Positions 1 to 9,099 of a stretch of 64,000 nucleotides of DNA are shown here, in pieces. The stretch's first letter is position 1; each line of letters starts with the position of its first letter. This stretch comes from an uncultured Flavobacteriaceae bacterium (GTDB lineage: Bacteria; Bacteroidota; Bacteroidia; Flavobacteriales; Flavobacteriaceae): the NCBI GenBank assembly GCA_947502975.1, contig CANNBV010000003.1:1-64000 (forward strand), in the 5' to 3' direction. A program made the translations under genes and the position numbers. The notes below the pieces were generated by a model, which searched no databases, had not been told where the DNA came from, and saw only the letters and a program-made list of their open reading frames with translations.

Positions 1-480
1 CATATAGCAGTAGGATCTACATTATCTTGAACCGTAACAGTAGCATTACAAGACGCTGTGTTACCATTATCATCAGTTACCGTAAGTTGTACAGTATTAG
101 CACCAATATTAGCACAAGTAAAATCGGTTACATCTATAGCTAAAGAAGCTACCCCACAATTATCGCTAGATCCATTATCAATATCAGCAGCAGTAATTGA
201 AGCATTACCAGAAGCATCGAGTTGCACGGTAATATCTTGGCATATAGCAGTAGGATCTACATTATCTTGAACCGTAACAGTAGCATTACAAGACGCTGTG
301 TTACCATTATCATCAGTTACCGTAAGTTGTACAGTATTAGCACCAACATTAGCACAAGTAAAATCGGTTACATCTATAGCTAAAGAGGCTACCCCACAAT
401 TATCGCTAGATCCATTATCAATATCAGCAGCAGTAATTGAAGCATTACCAGAAGCATCGAGTTGCACGGTAATATCTTGA
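1..480 (-). repeat. Two tandem 240-bp repeats coding identical HYR domains
   Basis: Bases 1-240 and 241-480 differ at only three positions (107/347, 147/387 and 240/480). Each unit encodes 80 residues, and a third unit appears to begin at 481 before diverging. Phase is kept exactly (240 is a multiple of 3). The array may continue to the left of the window, so the copy number is unknown. Confidence 0.95.
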
Positions 481-2732
481 CATATAGCAGTAGGGTCTTC
501 ATCGTCAGTTATAGTTACAATTTGGTCACAACTAGCAGAATTACCTGCAAAATCTGTAACCGTCCAAGTTACCGTGGTAGCTCCTAGGTCAAATTCAAAA
601 GTAACGGGGTCAATAGTTGAGCCATTAACTTCAGCTACTACTGAAGCTACGCCACAGTTATCATTAGTAGTGGGAGTGCCTAACGCTACGGTTGTTGTAC
701 AATTCCCTATTCCATCATTTGATGTCGTTTCAGATATATCACTTTGACAAGTTATAGTAGGATTAGTAGTATCATTTATTGTTATGGTTTGCTCAACATT
801 AATAGTGTTTCCACAATCATCAGTAACACTGTAAGTACGTGTTATGATTTCAGGGTTTGAACCATTATCTGAAACATCGGAAACAAAGGCTACTATAGGT
901 GCGATTCCCGAATTATCACTTTCGTCAGTAACAACATTTATATCTGCAGCAGGTAAATCACCAATACATTGTATGTTTATAGGATCTGGATTGCTAGCTG
1001 TAGGTGGTTCGTTTATATAATCTAGATATTCTATATCAATTACCGCAGGGATTGGGATAGGCTCTCCAATACATAAACCGTCAGTTTCGTATCCTTGAAT
1101 CAAATCTGAAACGAAAGATATATTTGAGATGGCTCCAGTACCGCTTAAAGTACCACCTAATGTTACTGTTGGATCAAAAGTAGCATCACTTAATATCGAA
1201 CAATCTCTTGTGACAGTTAAAGTAAACGAGATATCAGCTAGAACAGTATCAGGATCTGTAGGTACTGGTAACGTACCCAGATTCCACACAACTGAGCCAT
1301 TAGGACCTACTCCAGCATCATATGCAGGTACGTTTGGAGTAGAAAATGGTGCATATGTATTAAATATTATATTAAAACTACTTGGATCGATTGAAGGAGG
1401 TACAGGAATAGTTAATACAGCATTATTTATGGCTTCCGTACCAGTGTTTCTTATATCAATATCAAAAATGGCATCTTCGCCAGGCTCAAGAGAGTCATTT
1501 GTAGGGCCTGGAGGGTTTCCATTTATCGATGTGTTAGTTAATACGCCTTCAGGTTCAGGTACGTATGCATCAACAGCAAAGGTGACGTTAAATATAATAT
1601 ATGTATCTAATTCAGAACCATATCTTATGGTAGTAGAAGTTTGATTGTTATCTATGAATTTGTTGTCGTCAGTTGGGTCAGCATTGTTATTACCATTATC
1701 AACATCAAACATTACAATATCAACTCCAGTATTATTCAATAGGTTTGGGTTCCTAGGATTTCCTTGAGTTTGTATAGATGAATTAAAAAAGTTATCCGTA
1801 GTATTTCCTGAATGCGATAATCTTTCATATACATTAGTGTCTTGTCTTAACATTTCAAAATAGTCACCAGTCCAAGGCACATCACCTTCACCAGCCATTA
1901 GACCTAATTTGAAATTCACATCACCATTTTGTACTGCATTGAATCCAGAAATAGGTATTTCATAGTTGGCTATGCCAGATTGTACATAGGCATGACCATC
2001 AAAAACTGTGATATCTCTATATTGCATTTGGGAGTTTTCATAAACAACTACCATTCCCCATCCACCATAGTATCCAGTGGCGTCAACAAGACCTTCTCTA
2101 GTTGCTATATCTGCTACAAAGTATTCTCCCAATCCATATTGTTGAACATAGTCTGTAATTTCGGCATATGCAGAATACATATTTCTATCATCTCCGTTTG
2201 TTGGATATGCAATTGCACCGTTGGCATCTATTTCTTGATATCCGGGTGCACCAGGCCCTTGTATACGAACTATCTGTTTGTCGAATGTTTTGGTTAAACC
2301 ATCTTTAGTGACAGTAAATGTTTCAGTATCAGTTTCTCCATCTCCAAAAGCTCTACCTGTCCAATAAAGTCCCGCATAAATGATATTTGAACATTCAGGA
2401 ATTGCTCCATTTTCAGTAGAGAATGTTAATGTAGCAGATGAAGAGTTCATAGTGCTGGAATCACTATCAACATCAACATACACCATATCATTATTGTTTC
2501 CAGTACCATCTCCGTAATTAACAAGTGTAAGATTGGTGTTACCTACCATTGAGAAATCTCCTTTAATGGTATAAGATGTTTGCGTGGGTGTTGCATTTGC
2601 AGTTCTAGGAGCAAAAGGAACCCTTACTTGTCCATAAGTATTACAAATGGATAACATTATTAAAATGACAAATAACACCCAATGTTTTGAGTGTTTTGTC
2701 ATCTTTATTTTAGAAGTGTAAAGTTTTTTCAT
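1..2732 (-). CDS. Large secreted HYR-repeat surface protein (partial, C-terminus beyond window start)
   Basis: The minus strand is open from an ATG at 2732 to the left edge, giving 910 complete codons with no stop. The product starts with a leader (a hydrophobic stretch ending NTYGQ near residue 36; a second Met at residue 11 could be the real start). Residues about 40-390 form a globular secreted module, followed by a conserved beta-rich repeat module to about residue 590. From there on come HYR-type immunoglobulin-like repeats with the recurrent patterns DNCG and VTDDNGN. The last two repeats are nearly identical 80-residue copies. In Bacteroidota such proteins are usually exported by the type IX secretion system and end in a C-terminal sorting domain, which here would lie outside the window. 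Role in adhesion is inference from family. It follows the gene at 2757-3296 by 24 bases and is probably cotranscribed with it. Confidence 0.85.
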   Translation of the reverse strand, partial: MKKLYTSKIKMTKHSKHWVLFVILIMLSICNTYGQVRVPFAPRTANATPTQTSYTIKGDFSMVGNTNLTLVNYGDGTGNNNDMVYVDVDSDSSTMNSSSATLTFSTENGAIPECSNIIYAGLYWTGRAFGDGETDTETFTVTKDGLTKTFDKQIVRIQGPGAPGYQEIDANGAIAYPTNGDDRNMYSAYAEITDYVQQYGLGEYFVADIATREGLVDATGYYGGWGMVVVYENSQMQYRDITVFDGHAYVQSGIANYEIPISGFNAVQNGDVNFKLGLMAGEGDVPWTGDYFEMLRQDTNVYERLSHSGNTTDNFFNSSIQTQGNPRNPNLLNNTGVDIVMFDVDNGNNNADPTDDNKFIDNNQTSTTIRYGSELDTYIIFNVTFAVDAYVPEPEGVLTNTSINGNPPGPTNDSLEPGEDAIFDIDIRNTGTEAINNAVLTIPVPPSIDPSSFNIIFNTYAPFSTPNVPAYDAGVGPNGSVVWNLGTLPVPTDPDTVLADISFTLTVTRDCSILSDATFDPTVTLGGTLSGTGAISNISFVSDLIQGYETDGLCIGEPIPIPAVIDIEYLDYINEPPTASNPDPINIQCIGDLPAADINVVTDESDNSGIAPIVAFVSDVSDNGSNPEIITRTYSVTDDCGNTINVEQTITINDTTNPTITCQSDISETTSNDGIGNCTTTVALGTPTTNDNCGVASVVAEVNGSTIDPVTFEFDLGATTVTWTVTDFAGNSASCDQIVTITDDEDPTAICQDITVQLDASGNASITAADIDNGSSDNCGVASLAIDVTDFTCANVGANTVQLTVTDDNGNTASCNATVTVQDNVDPTAICQDITVQLDASGNASITAADIDNGSSDNCGVASLAIDVTDFTCANIGANTVQLTVTDDNGNTASCNATVTVQDNVDPTAI

Positions 2733-2756
2733 CTTTAACAGATTTGTATAACCTAA

Positions 2757-3296
2757 TTATGAAGGAGTTTCAGTTTTATAAAAGACTCTAACTTTTTGAT
2801 TAGAATCCATTTTTATCATTTTTTCAATATCGCTAGAAGTACATTTAAAATAACACGTTATGTATACATACTTTAGTTGATTTAATCCTTTTAAGTTTGA
2901 AAGGTCTAATGTTGTGTTTAAATCAGTAGGATTGGTAAGTGTAATGTAAATAAGCTCAACTTTTTCACTTTTATCGCCAAGGCTATTTAGTGTCTTAAAC
3001 GAGTCAACATCACTTAAAGTTATTTTAAGAGCTGCTTTTTGAGATTCATGCGTTTTTTTTACTTTATTTTTTTCTAAATATATAGTTGGATGTAATTTGA
3101 ATACCAATTCATAAAAATTATCTCGGTCCAGTTTTAGTGATGATTTCTTTTGACTAGTTTTTGAAGCACTATTACTATTATTGTTTTCTAATTCAAAAAT
3201 GCCTCTTTCTTGGGCATGAGAATTTAAAGTTGCCAAAAGACAAAACAGAACAATTAGACTAGAAAAAAAATTTGGTAAAAAGCTTTTTGTTTCCAT
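2757..3296 (-). CDS. Small secreted protein of unknown function
   Basis: A 179-residue protein with a clear signal peptide (hydrophobic core at residues 12-24, likely cleavage after NSHAQ). The mature part is hydrophilic, with a Ser/Asn/Lys-rich linker followed by an alpha/beta segment whose alternating Leu pattern (residues about 100-150) is faintly leucine-rich-repeat-like. It has two cysteines near residue 150. I do not recognise a family. It lies directly upstream of the HYR surface protein on the same strand with a 24-base gap, so it may be a partner or accessory protein of that surface protein; this is inferred from position only. Confidence 0.7.
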   Translation of the reverse strand: METKSFLPNFFSSLIVLFCLLATLNSHAQERGIFELENNNSNSASKTSQKKSSLKLDRDNFYELVFKLHPTIYLEKNKVKKTHESQKAALKITLSDVDSFKTLNSLGDKSEKVELIYITLTNPTDLNTTLDLSNLKGLNQLKYVYITCYFKCTSSDIEKMIKMDSNQKVRVFYKTETPS

Positions 3297-3774
3297 ATTT
3301 AGAAAATATTAGACAATGTTATCTAAAACAGTTTTAAGAATGTTTAAATACGATTAAATGGTCTTGACGTTTTCGCACATCAAAACAGATAAACAGTAAA
3401 AAAATATGAGGGATTATTTTTGAGCTAAATATGGATATAATTATAGCCCATTTACTATGTAAGGTTCGATTTGGGTTCATTTTTAATAATTTGTAGGTAG
3501 CACAAATAGACATATATCTGTAATGTTTTTCAAAAAAAAATGCTAAAGCACTGTTTTATTCGATAAGTTGGTTTACGTTTATTAGTCATCGGTTATTATA
3601 TACCATTGGTCGATCATAATAATCATAAGACACTTATAAATAGACACTACAGTGATTTATTTTACTTTTTTTATCGATTTTTGTTTATATAATGTTAATT
3701 TAATTAAGCAAATAAACTGATTTTCATCGATAAAAACAACATTTTATCGAATAAAAACGTATTTAATCGATCTG
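3297..3774. other. AT-rich divergent intergenic region with phased ATCGA motifs
   Basis: This 478-base gap separates the minus-strand secreted protein from the plus-strand polyphosphate operon and must hold both promoters. I see no gene in it. Next to the sixA start the pentamer ATCGA occurs at 3726, 3746 and 3766, exactly 20 bases apart, the first two followed by near-identical TAAAAAC segments. One more ATCGAT lies at 3673. The rest is very AT-rich. Confidence 0.6.
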
Positions 3775-4266
3775 ATGATGAAAAAATTAATTTTAATAAG
3801 GCACGCAAAATCATCATGGGAATATGATGTTATTGACCACGAAAGGCCATTAAAGAAACGAGGGATTAACGATGCCCATCTCATAGCAAAAAAATTAATG
3901 GATTTAAACTTCGAAATAGATAAGGTTTTAGTTAGTGATGCTACACGAACTAGACTAACAGCAGAAATCATATTGCCAGCTTTAAATATTCCAGAAAATA
4001 TAATATCATATCATCATAAGCTTTATGATTTTTCTGGAAGAGATTTAGTAGATGTCATAAAAAATTGCGATACCACTGCTAATACACTTATGGTATTTGG
4101 TCATAATCATGCTATCACAGCATTTGTTAATACATTCGGCAATATATTTATTGATAATGTCCCTACCTGCGGTGTTGTTGTAATAGAATTTCAGACTAAT
4201 ACATGGACTGAGATTATTTCAGGTGAAACAATTTATACCATTTTCCCTAGAGATTTACGGGTATAA
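3775..4266 (+). CDS. sixA: SixA-like histidine phosphatase
   Basis: A 163-residue protein of the histidine phosphatase (phosphoglycerate mutase-like) superfamily. The catalytic RHAK motif is at residues 9-12, within the RHAKSSW block typical of SixA. A second catalytic histidine is in GHNH near residue 110. SixA enzymes remove phosphate from phosphohistidine in proteins; the substrate here is unknown. ATG codons occur at 3775 and 3778 and either may be used. It is the first gene of a polyphosphate operon (ppk1 starts 82 bases downstream, then ppx), a pairing that is common in Bacteroidota and suggests a role linked to phosphate or polyphosphate metabolism. Confidence 0.88.
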   Translation: MMKKLILIRHAKSSWEYDVIDHERPLKKRGINDAHLIAKKLMDLNFEIDKVLVSDATRTRLTAEIILPALNIPENIISYHHKLYDFSGRDLVDVIKNCDTTANTLMVFGHNHAITAFVNTFGNIFIDNVPTCGVVVIEFQTNTWTEIISGETIYTIFPRDLRV

Positions 4267-4348
4267 AATAAACCCAAATTTTTCAGGTAAAATAGAATAT
4301 ATTTTTGGGTGAAATAGAATATATTTGTTACTAAATAGCTTCGCAGAA

Positions 4349-6412
4349 ATGACCAAAACAGAAAATGCCGACAACAGATATATTAATAGAGAAATTAGCT
4401 GGTTACAATTTAATGCAAGAGTATTGCAAGAAGCTAGTGATGTTAGTGTTCCATTAATTGAACGGTTAAGATTTCTTGGTATTTTTTCTAATAATTTAGA
4501 TGAATTTTTTAAAGTCAGATATGCTACTGTAAAGCGAATTGTTGAAGCTGGAAAAGGTGGTAAAAATGCACTTGGTGGAATAAAGGCTAAGGAGTTACTT
4601 GAGATTATTACACAAATAGTGATTAAACAACAGGCTGAGAGTTTACGTGTTCTAGATGAAATTGATAAATCGCTGCGTGAGGAAAACATTTTTATTATTA
4701 ATGAATCTCATCTTAATGATAATCAAAAAGCGTTCGCTAGGGAATATTACTTTCAAAATATAAGTACTGCTTTAGTCACTATTATTCTTAATGATTTAGT
4801 GGTATTACCTAATTTAAAAGACAGTGCAGCATACTTAGCAGTAAGAATGCAGATGAATGATGGCTCAAAGCAATATGCACTTGTTGAGATCCCTAAAACT
4901 GTTAATCGTTTTGTGGTACTTCCTAAGGAAGAAGACAAACATCATATTATAATGGTTGATGATTTATTGCGTTTTTGCTTGAGTGATATCTTCAATATTT
5001 TTGATTATGAGTCTATTTCTGCTCATATGATTAAAATTACTAGAGATGGCGAATTAGATTTTGATAGCGACTTAAGTAAAAGCTTTATTGAGAAAATTTC
5101 TGATAGTGTTAAGCATAGAGAGGTCGGAGAGCCAGTGAGATTTGTTTATGATAAAACCATAGATACTGATACATTGGAGTATCTCATGGAAAAAATGGGT
5201 ATTGATAATACCGATAGTATAATTCCTGGAGGAAGGTATCATAACAAAAGAGATTATATGGGATTCCCAAGTCTAGGCAGAGAGGATCTAATGTATGATA
5301 AAATAATACCTTTAAGAGTAAAAAATTTAAGTCTTGAAACAAGTATTTTTGATGCTATTACTAATCAAGATTATATGGTACATGCACCATATCATACATT
5401 TTCGTATATCGTGAAATTTTTAAGAGAAGCAGCTTTAGATCCAAAAGTAAAAACAATAAAAATCACGATTTATAGGTTAGCACAAATTTCTCATGTAGCT
5501 AGTTCATTAATTAACGCAGCTATTAATGGAAAAACAGTTACGGTGTCTATTGAACTCAGAGCTAGATTTGATGAGCAAGCCAATATTAGTTATGCCCAGC
5601 AAATGAAAAATGAAGGTGTAAACCTTATTTTTGGAGTGCCAGGATTAAAAGTACATAGTAAGATGTGCGTTATAGAGCGAGAAGAAGGGAAAAAACTAAA
5701 ACGCTACGGTTTTATCAGTACAGGTAATTTTAATGAGTCTACTGCAAAGATATATACAGACTACACACTGTTTACCGCTAGCCAACCTATTTTAAAAGAA
5801 GTAAATAAAATCTTTAATTTCTTTGAAACTAATTATAGGATTTATACTTACAAGCATTTAATTGTATCGCCTCACTATACTAAAAAAGCTTTCTTTTCAC
5901 TAATAGATGAACAAATTAAAGAAAGTGAGAATGGTACAGGGGGCTATATTAGACTTAAAATGAATAGCCTTTCTAGCTATGATATGGTAGATAAATTGTA
6001 CGAGGCCAGTAATGCAGGAGTTCAAATAGATATGATTGTGCGTGGTATTTGTTGTTTAATTCCAGGGGTAGAAGGTTTGAGTGAAAACATCAAAGTGATT
6101 AGTGTAATAGATAAGTTTTTAGAACACCCACGTGTATATATCTTTGGTAAAGATGAAAGTGCTAAGGTTTATATTTCATCTGCAGATTGGATGACAAGAA
6201 ATATAGAAAATAGAGTAGAGGTAAGTTGCCCTATATACAATGAAAATATTAAAAAAGAAATAATTGATAATTTCAGTATTTGTTGGAGAGATAATGTAAA
6301 AGCTAGATTAATAAATACTGAAAACGAAAATGAATATCGTATTGATAATAATCCAAAAGTAAGATCTCAAATTACATTGTATGATTATTACCTTGATAAG
6401 TTAAATGTCTAG
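4349..6412 (+). CDS. ppk1: Polyphosphate kinase 1
   Basis: A 687-residue protein of usual PPK1 length. It makes polyphosphate reversibly from ATP. The N-terminal domain carries the conserved NREISWLQFN block. Two phospholipase-D-like catalytic domains follow: His436 in the VHSK motif is the predicted autophosphorylated histidine (E. coli His435), and His593 in FLEHPRVY matches E. coli His592. The block SSADWMTRN is also conserved. I chose the ATG at 4349 because the product then begins just before the conserved N-terminal helix; the frame is open upstream only to a TTG at 4325. The stop overlaps the start of ppx by 8 bases, so synthesis and degradation enzymes are translationally coupled. Confidence 0.97.
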   Translation: MTKTENADNRYINREISWLQFNARVLQEASDVSVPLIERLRFLGIFSNNLDEFFKVRYATVKRIVEAGKGGKNALGGIKAKELLEIITQIVIKQQAESLRVLDEIDKSLREENIFIINESHLNDNQKAFAREYYFQNISTALVTIILNDLVVLPNLKDSAAYLAVRMQMNDGSKQYALVEIPKTVNRFVVLPKEEDKHHIIMVDDLLRFCLSDIFNIFDYESISAHMIKITRDGELDFDSDLSKSFIEKISDSVKHREVGEPVRFVYDKTIDTDTLEYLMEKMGIDNTDSIIPGGRYHNKRDYMGFPSLGREDLMYDKIIPLRVKNLSLETSIFDAITNQDYMVHAPYHTFSYIVKFLREAALDPKVKTIKITIYRLAQISHVASSLINAAINGKTVTVSIELRARFDEQANISYAQQMKNEGVNLIFGVPGLKVHSKMCVIEREEGKKLKRYGFISTGNFNESTAKIYTDYTLFTASQPILKEVNKIFNFFETNYRIYTYKHLIVSPHYTKKAFFSLIDEQIKESENGTGGYIRLKMNSLSSYDMVDKLYEASNAGVQIDMIVRGICCLIPGVEGLSENIKVISVIDKFLEHPRVYIFGKDESAKVYISSADWMTRNIENRVEVSCPIYNENIKKEIIDNFSICWRDNVKARLINTENENEYRIDNNPKVRSQITLYDYYLDKLNV

Positions 6413-7319
6413 TATGCTTTCAATAAAAAAATATGCAGCTATCGATATTGGTTCAAATGCTGTGAGACTCTTAATTTCAAACGTTATTGAAGAAAAGGAC
6501 AAGCCGGTAATTTTCAAAAAAAATTCATTAGTCAGAGTACCTATTCGTTTAGGCGCTGATGTATTTATCAAAGGCAGCATTTCTAAAGCAAATATTCAGA
6601 GAATGTTGGATACTATGCTAGCTTTTAAGTTGTTAATGAAATCTCACAAAGTGGCAAAGTATAAAGCATGTGCAACTTCTGCTATGCGAGAATCTAAAAA
6701 CGGTAATGAAGTTGTTAAGGCTATTCTAGAACATTCAGGAATTAGTATAGATATTATTGACGGCGAAGAAGAAGCAGCTATTATTGCGGCTACAGATTTA
6801 AACAAGTTTATTGACCCAGAGAAAATATATCTTTATGTTGATGTGGGTGGAGGAAGTACCGAGTTTTCAGTTATAAAAAACGGAGAGCAAATCGCGTCTC
6901 GTTCTTTTAAAATAGGGACTGTTCGTTTATTGAATGATATGGTTAAAAAGGAAGCATGGTCTCAACTTAACCAATGGATAAAAGATAACACTAGTCATTA
7001 TGAAAAAATAAGTGTCATTGGATCTGGTGGAAATATTAATAAAATATTTAAGGTTTCTGGAAAAGCACTGGGTAAGCCACTAACTTATTTTTATTTAACT
7101 ACTTATTACAATACACTTCAAAGTTATTCTTATGAAGAAAGAATTACCGAATTGGCGTTAAATCAGGATAGGGCAGATGTTATAATTCCTGCTATGAGAA
7201 TCTATCTATTTGCGATGAAATGGAGTGGTGCAAAACACATTTATGTTCCAAAAATTGGTTTGGCAGATGGTATCATAAAAAGTGTGTACTACAATACTGT
7301 TTCGAGTAATACACAGTAA
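6405..7319 (+). CDS. ppx: Exopolyphosphatase / guanosine pentaphosphate phosphatase family
   Basis: A 304-residue member of the Ppx/GppA family (ASKHA fold). The first phosphate loop DIGSN is at about residues 14-18 and the second, DVGGGSTEF, begins at Asp146. The length corresponds to the short form with only the two core domains, without the C-terminal HD-like domains of E. coli Ppx. It overlaps ppk1 by 8 bases and is the last gene of the sixA-ppk1-ppx operon. It probably hydrolyses terminal phosphates of polyphosphate; action on pppGpp is possible and cannot be told from sequence. A second Met at residue 4 could be the start. Confidence 0.93.
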   Translation: MSSMLSIKKYAAIDIGSNAVRLLISNVIEEKDKPVIFKKNSLVRVPIRLGADVFIKGSISKANIQRMLDTMLAFKLLMKSHKVAKYKACATSAMRESKNGNEVVKAILEHSGISIDIIDGEEEAAIIAATDLNKFIDPEKIYLYVDVGGGSTEFSVIKNGEQIASRSFKIGTVRLLNDMVKKEAWSQLNQWIKDNTSHYEKISVIGSGGNINKIFKVSGKALGKPLTYFYLTTYYNTLQSYSYEERITELALNQDRADVIIPAMRIYLFAMKWSGAKHIYVPKIGLADGIIKSVYYNTVSSNTQ

Positions 7320-7419
7320 AATTCTGCAATTCAACTACAATTTCTGTAGTGTTTTAAATTTATAATATATATTCGTACACGTATATTTATACAAAAATAT
7401 AAACCCAAAACTATTAAAA

Positions 7420-7947
7420 ATGAAAAGATTAGCATTTATAGCTATGTTACTTAGCCTATCATTTCAAGGATTTTCGCAAGCAGGCACGTATGGTGTTCGA
7501 GCAGGTTATACCATCTCTAATTTAGATTTTGATGGCACACCAACTATGAATAACAAACATAGAAACAGTTTTTATATTGGTTTTTACGGTGATTTTAGAT
7601 TATCTAATGCTGTATCTGTAGTACCAGAACTTCAATTTTCTCCTGAAGGAGCGGATGCAGAAGTTTTGCATCTCGATTTAATACAAATGCCAATATTTTT
7701 TAAATTTCGATTAAATGAAAAATGGCGATTAGGAGCTGGACCACAAGTGGCATTAAAATCTCATAAAACCAATGATAGCATGAAAAACTTTCATTATTCC
7801 GCTATCGGTGGGTTAGAATATAAATTCAACCAAATGTTTTTTGTTGATCTAAGATATAGCTACGGATTATCAAATATATTTGATGATGCTGTTAATACGG
7901 AAGCAATAAATACTAATATTCAAATTGGTGTTGGCTATCAGTTTTAG
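7420..7947 (+). CDS. PorT-like outer-membrane beta-barrel protein
   Basis: A 175-residue protein with a signal peptide (cleavage after GFSQ, residue 19) and amphipathic beta strands throughout, ending in an aromatic residue (GVGYQF), the usual C-terminal signature of outer-membrane barrels. It matches the general pattern of the PorT/outer-membrane beta-barrel family of Bacteroidota. It has its own upstream region of 100 bases. Its stop overlaps the convergent miaE-like gene by 4 bases. Specific function unknown; it is not PorT of the type IX secretion system as far as I can see, since it is shorter. Confidence 0.8.
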   Translation: MKRLAFIAMLLSLSFQGFSQAGTYGVRAGYTISNLDFDGTPTMNNKHRNSFYIGFYGDFRLSNAVSVVPELQFSPEGADAEVLHLDLIQMPIFFKFRLNEKWRLGAGPQVALKSHKTNDSMKNFHYSAIGGLEYKFNQMFFVDLRYSYGLSNIFDDAVNTEAINTNIQIGVGYQF

Positions 7948-8525
7948 CCGTGTATTGTTTCAGAAGTACCTAAATTAGACATTATTTTAGCTTCATATTC
8001 AAGAAGTTGTTGCCATTTGCTATCAACTTCTTTTTTATTGCCATACTGTCTTGCAAATCCTAAAAACATAGTGTAGTGATTGGCTTCACTGACCATTAAA
8101 TTCCTATAGAACACGCGGAGTTCTTCATCCTCTAATTCTTCAGATAATAATCTAAAACGCTCACAACTTCTAGCTTCTATCAAAGCGGCATAAAGTAATC
8201 TGTGTACTAGCTGTGTAGTTCTACTACCACCTTTTGGAAAGAACTTTATTAACTCTATAACATAGTCATCTTTTCTATCTCTTCCTAAAGTCCATCCACG
8301 CTCAATTATTTTATCGTGTACCATTTTAAAATGACTAATTTCTTCTTTAACTAAAGCGGTCATTTCCTGAACAAGTTCTGTATACTCCGGAAAACTAACA
8401 ATTAATGAAATAGCAGTACTTGTTGCTTTTTGTTCACAAAACGCGTGATCGGTTAATATTTCTTCAATATTTTTTTCTACAATGTTTACCCAACGTGGGT
8501 CTGTTGGTAGTTTAAGTCCTAGCAT
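7944..8525 (-). CDS. miaE: tRNA 2-methylthio-N6-isopentenyladenosine-37 hydroxylase (MiaE family)
   Basis: A 193-residue ferritin-like protein of the MiaE family, a non-haem di-iron monooxygenase that hydroxylates the isopentenyl group of modified A37 in tRNA. The expected iron ligands are visible as E..C.E near residue 30, EEISHFK near residue 65, EARSCERF near residue 117 and EANHYTMF near residue 147. It is the last gene of a dnaX-lipoprotein-miaE unit (14-base gap to the lipoprotein). The 3' end overlaps the convergent barrel gene. Confidence 0.88.
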   Translation of the reverse strand: MLGLKLPTDPRWVNIVEKNIEEILTDHAFCEQKATSTAISLIVSFPEYTELVQEMTALVKEEISHFKMVHDKIIERGWTLGRDRKDDYVIELIKFFPKGGSRTTQLVHRLLYAALIEARSCERFRLLSEELEDEELRVFYRNLMVSEANHYTMFLGFARQYGNKKEVDSKWQQLLEYEAKIMSNLGTSETIHG

Positions 8526-8539
8526 CTTTAATCAAAAAA

Positions 8540-9097
8540 TTAAGTTGATGTTTTTTCTAATACATATTTACCTGACTCATCAATAATTAAATCGAATAGA
8601 TTTAGTTTATTTACTTTGGGCATATAAACCAAGCAAGTAATAATAATATTATCTTTTTTTAATACAGATGATTGATTTAGTCCTGCAGAAATTATAGATA
8701 ATTTTAAATCTAAATTTTTAATAATATCAAATTGACTCAAAAAGGCTTCATCTATTTTATTATTAAAAATTTCTTTTGAATCTTTAGTAATTAACACTTC
8801 TGAAATTAATTTTCTAAAATAGTGCTTGTATATGATGGAGTCTTTATTCTTTTGTTGAAGAACAGAATGCTCCATATCAGTATAGGTTCTGGTCTTTATT
8901 ACATACCCATTATTTAAAATTGTGTCAGTTAGGATTTCAGAATATTCAATTGGATGATAATTAATATTTTCTGAAAAGGAATCTAAAAGTTTTTGTTCTT
9001 TAAGAATCTCAATATTTGTTTTGTGTTTTCTTTCTCTAGCATCACAACTAGAAAAAACAATAAAACCAATGAATGCTAACAACACAATATATCTCAT
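8540..9097 (-). CDS. Lipoprotein of unknown function
   Basis: A 185-residue protein with a lipoprotein signal (hydrophobic core, lipobox FSSC with Cys18). The mature part is hydrophilic and contains alternating charged strands; no catalytic motif is apparent. It lies 2 bases after dnaX and 14 bases before miaE, so it is probably cotranscribed with both, though no functional link is obvious. Confidence 0.75.
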   Translation of the reverse strand: MRYIVLLAFIGFIVFSSCDARERKHKTNIEILKEQKLLDSFSENINYHPIEYSEILTDTILNNGYVIKTRTYTDMEHSVLQQKNKDSIIYKHYFRKLISEVLITKDSKEIFNNKIDEAFLSQFDIIKNLDLKLSIISAGLNQSSVLKKDNIIITCLVYMPKVNKLNLFDLIIDESGKYVLEKTST

Positions 9098-9099
9098 GA

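Noticed and set aside
58-2297. Open frames on the plus strand in the HYR region
   Set aside because: They mirror the repeated minus-strand coding sequence; the two at the left edge are copies of the same 240-base unit, and none has a leader or known domain.
7944-7947. Frameshift or fusion between the barrel gene and miaE
   Set aside because: The four-base overlap is between convergent stop codons; both proteins are complete.
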